Shown: one piece after another, positions 57,583-64,000 of the stretch | How positions within the stretch are numbered: the stretch's first letter is position 1 | How the letters are laid out: each line of letters starts with the position of its first letter | Assembly: GCF_900099835.1 (NCBI RefSeq) | Contig: NZ_FNKP01000001.1 | Coordinates: 3,224,001 to 3,288,000 of the forward strand | Length of the DNA stretch: 64,000 nucleotides | Source: Paraburkholderia fungorum | GTDB taxonomy: Bacteria; Pseudomonadota; Gammaproteobacteria; Burkholderiales; Burkholderiaceae | Reading direction: 5' to 3' | Notes under the pieces: model-generated | Told to the model about the DNA's origin: nothing | The model's database searches: none | What the model saw: the letters and a program-made list of their open reading frames with translations, nothing else | Position numbers and translations under genes: made by a program

Positions 57583-58464
57583 TTACAGCATCGCCTTCAG
57601 AAGACGCGCCATTTCCGACGGGTTCTTCGTGACCTTGATACCGCATGCGTCCATGATTTCCAGCTTGGCATCAGCCGTGTCTGCACCGCCCGAGATCAGC
57701 GCGCCGGCGTGGCCCATGCGCTTGCCCGGAGGCGCCGTGACGCCGGCGATAAAGCCAACCACCGGCTTCTTCATGTTGTCCTTGATCCACTCAGCAGCAT
57801 TCGCTTCGTCCGGACCGCCGATCTCGCCGATCATGATGACGGCGTCCGTATCCGGATCGTCGTTGAACATCTTCATCACGTCGATGTGCTTCAGACCGTT
57901 GATCGGGTCGCCGCCGATACCGACTGCCGACGATTGGCCGAGGCCGATTGCCGTCAGTTGGCCGACTGCTTCGTACGTCAGCGTGCCCGAACGCGACACG
58001 ACGCCGATGCGGCCCTTGCGGTGGATGTGACCCGGCATGATGCCGATCTTCAGTTCGTCCGGCGTAATCGTGCCCGGGCAGTTCGGTCCGAGCAGCAGTG
58101 TCTTGCTGTTCTTCGCGCGCATACGTGCCTTGAGCTCGATCATGTCACGGACAGGAATGCCTTCCGTGATACAGATTGCGAGATCCAGGTCGGCTTCGAC
58201 TGCTTCCCAGATGGCAGCAGCAGCGCCTGCCGGCGGAACGTAAATCACCGACACGGTCGCGCCCGTTTCAGCCTTGGCTTCAGCGACGCTTGCGTAGATA
58301 GGAATGCCTTCGAAATCTTCGCCGGCCTTCTTCGGGTTCACGCCTGCAACGTACGCTTCGCGGCCGTTTGCATATTCACGGCAAGCACGCGTATGGAACT
58401 GACCGGTCTTGCCGGTAATGCCCTGCGTGATGACCTTGGTGTCTTTGTTAATCAGAATCGACAT
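57583..58464 (-). CDS. sucD: Succinyl-CoA synthetase alpha subunit
   Basis: A 293-residue TCA-cycle subunit that binds CoA and carries the phosphohistidine. Seen are QGITGKTGQFHTRACREY at the CoA site, LLGPNCPGTITP, VSRSGTLTYEAVGQL and the active His 252 in KRMGHAGALISGG. It follows sucC by 126 bases on the same strand and ends at a strong terminator. Confidence 0.95.
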   Translation of the reverse strand: MSILINKDTKVITQGITGKTGQFHTRACREYANGREAYVAGVNPKKAGEDFEGIPIYASVAEAKAETGATVSVIYVPPAGAAAAIWEAVEADLDLAICITEGIPVRDMIELKARMRAKNSKTLLLGPNCPGTITPDELKIGIMPGHIHRKGRIGVVSRSGTLTYEAVGQLTAIGLGQSSAVGIGGDPINGLKHIDVMKMFNDDPDTDAVIMIGEIGGPDEANAAEWIKDNMKKPVVGFIAGVTAPPGKRMGHAGALISGGADTADAKLEIMDACGIKVTKNPSEMARLLKAML

Positions 58465-58590
58465 GTATAAACCTCTGTTCGTTTGGCGTCACGCGGTGGC
58501 GCAGCGAGGGCGGAATGTTCTCGCCCGCGTCGCTATTGCGCCACTCACGCGCCGCCATTCGTAATCCTGGTAAACGCGCTCGGGGTTGGC

Positions 58591-59760
58591 TTACGCCTTG
58601 CCCGCAGCAGCCGCGACGACCTTTTGAGCCGCTTCTTCCATGCTGTCAGCCGCGATGATCGGCAGACCGGATTCAGCGAGCATCTTCTTGCCGAGGTCTT
58701 CGTTCGTGCCCTTCATGCGGACGACGAGCGGCACCTTCAGCGACACGGCCTTCGACGCCGCAATCACGCCTTCCGCGATCACGTCGCAGCGCATGATGCC
58801 GCCGAAAATGTTGACCAGAATCGCAGTCAGGTTCGGGTTCTTCAGCATGATCTTGAACGCTTCCGTGACCTTCTCGGTCGTGGCGCCACCGCCCACGTCC
58901 AGGAAGTTCGCCGGTTCGCCGCCGAACAGCTTGATGGTGTCCATCGTTGCCATGGCGAGGCCTGCGCCGTTCACGAGGCAGCCGATGTTGCCGTCGAGCG
59001 AGATGTACGCGAGGTCGAACTTCGACGCTTCGACTTCAGCCGGATCTTCTTCGTCCAGATCGCGATACGCGACGATTTCCGGGTGACGGAACAGTGCGTT
59101 CGAATCGAAGTTGAACTTGGCGTCGAGTGCGATGACCTTGCCGTCGCCGGTCAGGATCAGCGGGTTGATTTCGGCGAGCGATGCATCGGTTTCCCACGTT
59201 GCCTTGTACAGGCCTTGCAGGATGGCGCGTGCTTGCGGCAGCGAAGCGGCGGGCACGCCGATCTTCGTGGCGAGCTCGTCGGCTTCTGCGTCTTTCAGAC
59301 CCGTTGCCGGATCGACAGCGATCTTGTGGATCAGCTCAGGCGTCTTTTCCGCGACTTCTTCGACGTCCATGCCGCCTTCGCTCGATGCCATCACGACGAC
59401 CTTCTGCGAGATGCGATCGATCACCAGGCCGACATACAGTTCCTTCTTGATGTCAGCGCCTTCTTCGATCAGCAGACGGTTGACCTTCTGGCCTTCCGGA
59501 CCGGTCTGGTGCGTGACGAGCTGCATGCCGAGGATCTGTTCCGAGTACTCGCGAACCTGTTCCAGCGACTTGGCAACCTTCACGCCACCGCCCTTACCAC
59601 GGCCACCCGCATGGATCTGAGCCTTCACGACCCATACCGGGCCGCCGAGCTCTTCCGCGGCCTTGACCGCATCATCCACCGAGAAGACCGGCTTGCCGCG
59701 CGGTACCGCGACGCCGAATTTCCGCAGGATTTCCTTACCCTGGTACTCGTGAATCTTCAT
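58591..59760 (-). CDS. sucC: Succinyl-CoA synthetase beta subunit
   Basis: A 389-residue ATP-grasp subunit forming ATP or GTP with SucD. The N-terminus [53 protein letters not shown] and [17 protein letters not shown] are diagnostic. Its ATG overlaps the stop of the DUF2889 gene by four bases (59757-59760), so translation of the two is probably coupled. Confidence 0.95.
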   Translation of the reverse strand: MKIHEYQGKEILRKFGVAVPRGKPVFSVDDAVKAAEELGGPVWVVKAQIHAGGRGKGGGVKVAKSLEQVREYSEQILGMQLVTHQTGPEGQKVNRLLIEEGADIKKELYVGLVIDRISQKVVVMASSEGGMDVEEVAEKTPELIHKIAVDPATGLKDAEADELATKIGVPAASLPQARAILQGLYKATWETDASLAEINPLILTGDGKVIALDAKFNFDSNALFRHPEIVAYRDLDEEDPAEVEASKFDLAYISLDGNIGCLVNGAGLAMATMDTIKLFGGEPANFLDVGGGATTEKVTEAFKIMLKNPNLTAILVNIFGGIMRCDVIAEGVIAASKAVSLKVPLVVRMKGTNEDLGKKMLAESGLPIIAADSMEEAAQKVVAAAAGKA

Positions 59761-60497
59761 GCGTGATTCCCTTCAGTCTGAGAGTTGGGTTGAACATCGT
59801 TTCCGCTGCCGTCGTTCATGCCGGACGCGTCGCCGCCTCGTGTTGCATGGCGGACTGCCCCGTCGCCTGACGATGCCGCGCGTTCCGTGGAATACGGTGC
59901 GTGGCCATACCAGCGCGGATAAAACTGTTGCACCGCCTCGCCGTCGAAACGCAGCGCGTGGCAGCGTCCCAGCTGGAATGGCGGTTTGTCGTTGGAATGA
60001 TCGCCTGTGCTGTTAGACGATTCGTCTCCTGAACCTCCGCCCGCGCCCGACGTGCTGTCATTGGTGTTCCACACGTCGCCGGCGAATGCCTGAATCGCGG
60101 CGGTCGGCAGGATTGCGCACAACTCTGTGAGATGGGTGCAACCAGCCGTGCCGCCGAGCAAACGGGCAGCATCGCGACGAAAGTTATGGAGCAGATTGAG
60201 CCCGATGAGGGCACGGTAGGCGGGATTGTTGACTTGGCACAAACCAGGATAGGGCACCCAGTCGGATGACGCTTCGGCGTCGACGACATTGAGTTTGCGA
60301 TCGATGGTGATGCGAAGCCAGAGTTCATGGATCGGCTGACCATTGGGCCGGACGCCCGACGCAAGGGCCACATCGCGTGGCTTTTCGTCGGTCAAGCACG
60401 CTTCCACATCCCACAGACCATCGGCTCGCTCAAAAGCTTCCGCTCTGATTGCGCGACGATGGCGCAACTGACGGGACACTGGCGTGGAGAGCGGCAT
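59757..60497 (-). CDS. DUF2889 family protein
   Basis: The start at 60497 ([20 protein letters not shown]) gives 246 residues. The N-terminal 150 residues match DUF2889: [41 protein letters not shown] and [26 protein letters not shown]. The C-terminal about 100 residues are Ser/Gly/Asp-rich and probably disordered, interrupted by a conserved-looking block [22 protein letters not shown]. Biochemical function is unknown. It is encoded between recX and sucC and overlaps sucC, a recurring Burkholderiales arrangement as far as I know. Confidence 0.8.
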   Translation of the reverse strand: MPLSTPVSRQLRHRRAIRAEAFERADGLWDVEACLTDEKPRDVALASGVRPNGQPIHELWLRITIDRKLNVVDAEASSDWVPYPGLCQVNNPAYRALIGLNLLHNFRRDAARLLGGTAGCTHLTELCAILPTAAIQAFAGDVWNTNDSTSGAGGGSGDESSNSTGDHSNDKPPFQLGRCHALRFDGEAVQQFYPRWYGHAPYSTERAASSGDGAVRHATRGGDASGMNDGSGNDVQPNSQTEGNHA

Positions 60498-60631
60498 GCG
60501 GGAAGGAAAGGCCGGATTGGAAAACCCAAGAATTTTAGCATACTGGGTATTTGGGACAGGTCGGAATGCGCAATGAATCACTCCTACCTCGCCAAAAGTC
60601 AACGCGGCGATTCGTCGCCCTACTGGCCGTC

Positions 60632-61327
60632 CTACTCGTCCTCGATGCCCTTAAGGATTTTTCCGATCGTTGAACCGGAAAAACCACGCGACGCAAGGAA
60701 ACGCATTTGCTTGGCGCGCTCGGCGGGTGTCTGGGGGAGTTCGCCGAACTTTTTGCTCCAAACGGCTTGAGCGCGCGCAAGTTCGGTGTCGCGCAGTTGG
60801 GCCTTGGCGTCTTCAACCAGCGTCTGGTCGAGCGCGTGCTGTTTCAGTTCGCCGAGAATCCGGCTGGCGCCTAGTTTCGACGAACGCCGGTGGATCAGGC
60901 TTTCCGCGAAACGTGAGTTGGAAAGCCAGTTCTCCGTTTCCAACGTATCGAGCACCGTTTCGAGGGAATCGGTTTCTTCGACGTATGGCTTCAGTTTGCG
61001 GGCGAGTTCGGCGCGACTATATTCGCGGCGCGAGAGATAGCCGAGTGCGCGTCCTTTTAGCGAACGTGCCGGGCGTTGGGATTTTTTGGCTTCGTCTTCG
61101 CCCGGCTTGACTGCGCCGGGCTCGCGACGCGAACGAGTGTAAGTGGTTTCGGATGGGTCCGAAACTGATGCTGAAGTGGATTCAGACTGGGCGCGCTGCG
61201 GGCTATGGCCAGCAGCGCGATCATGTGCGTCGAACGATTCGAACGGGTCGAACGAATCGTCCTCTTCATCACGCGGGCCTTCCGAGTGGCGTCCTGCATT
61301 GGACAACGGCCGGCCCTTGCGTATCAC
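60632..61327 (-). CDS. recX: RecA-modulating regulatory protein RecX, with N-terminal extension
   Basis: The GTG at 61327 is preferred, eight bases after the recA stop, with GAAGAAGAG upstream; it gives 231 residues. An earlier in-frame GTG at 61369 lies inside recA. The RecX helical repeats occupy the last about 145 residues: RALGYLSRREYSRAELARKL, DTLETENWLSNSRFAESLIH, LGASRILGELKQHALDQ and a C-terminal RFLASRGFSGSTIGKIL. RecX caps RecA filaments and lowers RecA activity. The first about 85 residues are a charged, Ser/Asp/Glu-rich low-complexity extension absent from short RecX proteins. Confidence 0.85.
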   Translation of the reverse strand: MIRKGRPLSNAGRHSEGPRDEEDDSFDPFESFDAHDRAAGHSPQRAQSESTSASVSDPSETTYTRSRREPGAVKPGEDEAKKSQRPARSLKGRALGYLSRREYSRAELARKLKPYVEETDSLETVLDTLETENWLSNSRFAESLIHRRSSKLGASRILGELKQHALDQTLVEDAKAQLRDTELARAQAVWSKKFGELPQTPAERAKQMRFLASRGFSGSTIGKILKGIEDE

Positions 61328-61334
61328 GTGATGG

Positions 61335-62414
61335 TTACTCTTCTTCGTCCGCGACTTCGGCGCTTGCACCGCCGGCTACGGCTTCTGCCATGGCATTCAC
61401 GCCCAGCGATTCGCGGATACGGTTTTCGATCTCGCGAGCGATGTCCGGATTTTCGCGCAGGAATTCACGCGCGTTGTCCTTGCCCTGACCAATCCGTTCG
61501 CCGCTATAGCTGTACCACGCACCGGCCTTGTCGACGATCTTGGCTTGCACGCCCAGATCGATGATTTCGCCCTGACGCGAAATACCCTCGCCGTACAGAA
61601 TGTCGAAAATCGCCTCGCGGAACGGTGGCGACACCTTGTTCTTCACGACCTTCACGCGGGTTTCGTTGCCGATCACTTCGTCGTTCTTCTTGATCGAACC
61701 GATACGGCGAATATCGAGACGCACCGACGCGTAGAACTTCAGCGCGTTACCGCCCGTGGTGGTTTCCGGGTTACCGAACATCACGCCGATCTTCATACGG
61801 ATCTGGTTAATGAAGATGACCAGGCAGTTCGTACGCTTGATCGTGCCGGTGAGCTTGCGCAGCGCTTGCGACATAAGACGCGCCTGCAGACCCGGCAACG
61901 AGTCGCCCATTTCGCCTTCGATTTCAGCCTTCGGCACGAGCGCCGCGACCGAGTCGATCACGATCATGTCGATCGAACCCGAACGCACGAGTGCGTCAGC
62001 AATTTCGAGCGCCTGTTCGCCGGTGTCCGGCTGCGAGACCAGCAGGTCGTTCACGTTCACGCCGAGCTTGCGCGCGTACTGGATGTCCAGCGCGTGTTCC
62101 GCGTCGATAAACGCCGCCGTGCCGCCGATCTTCTGCATTTCAGCGATGACTTGCAGAGTCAGCGTGGTTTTACCCGACGACTCCGGACCATAGATTTCGA
62201 CCACACGGCCACGCGGCAAACCGCCGACGCCCAGCGCGATATCGAGGCCGAGCGATCCGGTTGAAACCACCTGGATGTCTTCGACTACCTCACCTGCGCC
62301 GAGCCGCATGACCGACCCTTTGCCGAACTGCTTTTCGATCTGCGCGAGCGCGGCAGCCAATGCCTTGCTCTTTTCAGCAGTCAGTCCAGCCGAGCCTTTC
62401 TTGCTTTCTTCCAT
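61335..62414 (-). CDS. recA: Recombinase RecA
   Basis: A 359-residue DNA-dependent ATPase for homologous recombination and SOS induction. Seen are Walker [11 protein letters not shown] (76-85), [16 protein letters not shown] Walker B ([15 protein letters not shown]), loop 1 [21 protein letters not shown], the [20 protein letters not shown] loop 2, and an acidic C-terminal tail ([10 protein letters not shown]). A LexA box lies in its promoter. recX follows immediately and is probably expressed by read-through. Confidence 0.97.
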   Translation of the reverse strand: MEESKKGSAGLTAEKSKALAAALAQIEKQFGKGSVMRLGAGEVVEDIQVVSTGSLGLDIALGVGGLPRGRVVEIYGPESSGKTTLTLQVIAEMQKIGGTAAFIDAEHALDIQYARKLGVNVNDLLVSQPDTGEQALEIADALVRSGSIDMIVIDSVAALVPKAEIEGEMGDSLPGLQARLMSQALRKLTGTIKRTNCLVIFINQIRMKIGVMFGNPETTTGGNALKFYASVRLDIRRIGSIKKNDEVIGNETRVKVVKNKVSPPFREAIFDILYGEGISRQGEIIDLGVQAKIVDKAGAWYSYSGERIGQGKDNAREFLRENPDIAREIENRIRESLGVNAMAEAVAGGASAEVADEEE

Positions 62415-62506
62415 GAATCGTCCTTTGCTATGATGAACGGCGTCTGAGGCAGGTGTGCGGCCCCGAGTTTCAACCCACTCGGAAAGGACAGCACACGAAA
62501 CTCAGA

Positions 62507-62526
62507 CACTGTATAAAAAAACAGTA
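62507..62526 (-). promoter_or_regulatory. recA promoter with LexA (SOS) box
   Basis: The core ACTGTATAAAAAAACAGT (62508-62525) matches the CTGT-N8-ACAG LexA consensus with intact flanks. On the minus strand, TTGCCA (62536-62531) and TACAGT (62513-62508) are separated by 17 bases and would form the recA promoter. The box covers the spacer and -10, as expected for LexA repression. It lies 94 bases upstream of the recA ATG. Confidence 0.85.
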
Positions 62527-62657
62527 GTTTTGGCAAGCGCGATTCTCATGCGAACGCGCATTTTTACTGTCTCGCTGCCCAGACTACCCACAAAAATCTT
62601 TGGAGACCGCCGCGCCTGGAGCTATCCATGGTGCCGGCAACGCCAGGTTGGCGAATC

Positions 62658-63452
62658 ATGCGAATTCTGATTGCCGAAGACGACAGCATACTCGCGGACG
62701 GTCTGGTTCGATCACTCCGCCAATCGGCCTATGCCGTCGATCACGTGAAGAACGGAGTCGAGGCCGATACCGCCCTTTCCGTGCAAAGTTTTGACCTGCT
62801 GATCCTCGATCTGGGCCTGCCGCGCATGTCCGGGCTCGAAGTGCTGCGTCGCCTGCGTGCGCGCAACTCCAACCTGCCGGTGCTGATCCTGACCGCCGCA
62901 GACAGCGTCGACGAACGCGTCAAGGGACTCGATCTCGGCGCCGACGACTACATGGCCAAGCCCTTCGCATTGAACGAACTCGAAGCGCGGGTGCGCGCAC
63001 TGACCCGGCGCGGCGCGGGCGGCGGCCCGACCGTCGTGCGGCACGGCTCACTCGCGTTCGACCAGGTTGGCCGGATCGCCTATATCAACGAGCAGGTGAT
63101 CGACCTGTCGGCGCGCGAACTCGGTTTGCTCGAAGTGCTGCTGCAGCGGATCGGCCGGCTGGTGTCGAAGGAACAGCTCGTCGACCATCTTTGCGAATGG
63201 GGCGAGGAAGTCAGCAACAATGCGATCGAGGTTTATGTGCACCGGTTGCGCAAGAAAATCGAGCCGAGCGGCGTGCGCATCATTACCGTGCGCGGTCTTG
63301 GGTACTGCCTCGAAAAAGCGGCAGCCGCGGGCAGCGCAGCCGCGAGTGCCTCCAACGCCGCGGCAATGACGGAACCCGCCGCGCCGGAAACGTCCGAGCC
63401 GCCCGCGTCGTCGCCGTCCGTCGCGATGCCCGCGAGCCACCACTACAAATAG
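62658..63452 (+). CDS. OmpR-family response regulator (TctD-like) with C-terminal tail
   Basis: The start at 62658 gives 264 residues. The receiver domain has Glu-Asp-Asp at 7-9, Asp 51 as phosphorylation site (LILDLGLP) and Lys 101 (AKPF). The winged-helix domain (about 125-220) includes LSARELGLLEVLL and the recognition part NNAIEVYVHRLRKKI, ending RGLGYCLEK. Residues 221-264 form an Ala/Ser/Pro-rich tail not found in typical OmpR proteins. It is divergent from recA and followed nine bases later by its partner kinase. Confidence 0.88.
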   Translation: MRILIAEDDSILADGLVRSLRQSAYAVDHVKNGVEADTALSVQSFDLLILDLGLPRMSGLEVLRRLRARNSNLPVLILTAADSVDERVKGLDLGADDYMAKPFALNELEARVRALTRRGAGGGPTVVRHGSLAFDQVGRIAYINEQVIDLSARELGLLEVLLQRIGRLVSKEQLVDHLCEWGEEVSNNAIEVYVHRLRKKIEPSGVRIITVRGLGYCLEKAAAAGSAAASASNAAAMTEPAAPETSEPPASSPSVAMPASHHYK

Positions 63453-63461
63453 AAGGCGCCC

Positions 63462-64000
63462 ATGTCCGCACGCGCAGACCGCGCTCCGGCGCACGCGGCG
63501 GATCTCGACGAAGTGCGCGACGAGCGCTACGCCAACCCGTTCGCCCCGCCCGACGAAACCGAAGCCGCCGCCGAAGCCCGTCCCCGCTCGCTGTTCGGCG
63601 AGATTCTCGACTGGATGCTCGCGCCGCTGCTGCTGCTCTGGCCGATGAGCCTGGCCATCACCTATCTGGTAGCGAAGTCGATTGCGAACGGGCCGTTCGA
63701 CCGCGCGCTCGAAACCGACGCGTACGTGCTCGCCCGCCAGATTCACCCGATCAACGGTGTGGCGGAATTGTCGCTGCCCGACTCCACCCGCGATTTTCTG
63801 CGCGCCGACAATGTAGACAGCGTGTTCTATCAGGTGCTCGGCACGCGCGGCGAACTGGTAAGCGGCGAGCGCGACATGCCGCTGCCGCACGAAGAGGACC
63901 GGCCACAGCCGGGCATCGTCGAATTCCGCGACGACGTGCTGCGCGGCAACGACATCCGCGTTGCCTACACGACCGTCGAATTTCCGCAGACGCCCGGCGC
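63462..64000 (+). CDS. Sensor histidine kinase (TctE-like), truncated by the window edge
   Basis: The frame starts at ATG 63462, nine bases after the response-regulator stop, and is open to the edge (179 codons). A charged cytoplasmic N-terminus of about 45 residues is followed by one membrane helix (WMLAPLLLLWPMSLAITYLV). A periplasmic domain follows, with GPFDRALETDAYVLARQI, the layout of the two-component sensor N-terminal domain of TctE kinases. The kinase core lies beyond the window. TctDE systems often control tricarboxylate uptake, but the target here cannot be inferred. Confidence 0.8.
   Translation, partial: MSARADRAPAHAADLDEVRDERYANPFAPPDETEAAAEARPRSLFGEILDWMLAPLLLLWPMSLAITYLVAKSIANGPFDRALETDAYVLARQIHPINGVAELSLPDSTRDFLRADNVDSVFYQVLGTRGELVSGERDMPLPHEEDRPQPGIVEFRDDVLRGNDIRVAYTTVEFPQTPG

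Overview
The window looks like a chromosomal segment of a Burkholderiales bacterium, most likely Paraburkholderia or Burkholderia. The DNA is GC-rich. The gene neighbourhoods point the same way: a BpeR-BpeAB-OprB type efflux locus, zur-znuACB, pgk-pyk-fba-purCEK, azlCD next to ilvE, recA-recX-DUF2889-sucCD, and a PglL-like O-oligosaccharyltransferase beside a type IV pilin. I saw no insertion sequence, prophage, CRISPR array, rRNA or tRNA gene. Nearly all of the window is ordinary core genome, and the unusual signals are local.

Layout. Positions 1-9180 hold a polyol/sugar utilisation cluster: xylulokinase and a SorC-family regulator on the plus strand, facing a minus-strand set of short-chain polyol dehydrogenase, ABC transporter (binding protein, two permeases, ATPase), a HAD phosphatase and a DUF1330 protein. 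Positions 9526-12970 are zur-znuA-znuC-znuB. Positions 13041-15011 are glutathione-dependent formaldehyde oxidation (fghA, frmA), followed by a second FGGY kinase and a purine permease. Positions 18823-25912 are an RND tripartite efflux operon with a divergent TetR repressor. Positions 25959-31765 carry small envelope or hypothetical genes, a Do-type periplasmic protease and a two-component system. Positions 32079-36229 are PBP4 (dacB), a fatty-acid-hydroxylase family membrane protein and a GDSL lipoprotein.

Positions 36450-44742 form a minus-strand chain pgk-pyk-fba-purC-purE-purK-tsaC joining lower glycolysis to purine synthesis and tRNA t6A modification. Positions 45013-47312 pair branched-chain amino acid export (azlCD) with the divergent aminotransferase ilvE. 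Positions 47403-53134 hold a small zinc-finger protein, waaF, an NTF2-like protein, a YheT-type hydrolase, a hypothetical protein and a BepA-like metalloprotease. Positions 53482-57426 contain moaC, pglL, pilA and a TerC-family gene. Positions 57583-62414 read recA, recX, DUF2889, sucC, sucD on the minus strand. A TctDE-like two-component system runs off the right edge.

The most useful second-look items are these: (1) a pilin with a 40-residue leader and a Pro/Ala/Ser-rich disulfide loop beside a PglL homologue; (2) a 17-histidine tail on the ZnuC ATPase, combined with a ZnuA that lacks its usual His-rich loop; (3) a CTTAAR-N5-CTTAAG repeat upstream of the Do protease next to its likely response regulator; (4) a two-block heptanucleotide tandem repeat abutting the moaC promoter; (5) an open low-complexity frame between pgk and pyk that stays in phase with pyk; and (6) a 48-bp perfect palindrome acting as a shared terminator. 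I did not find a clearly new multi-gene system.
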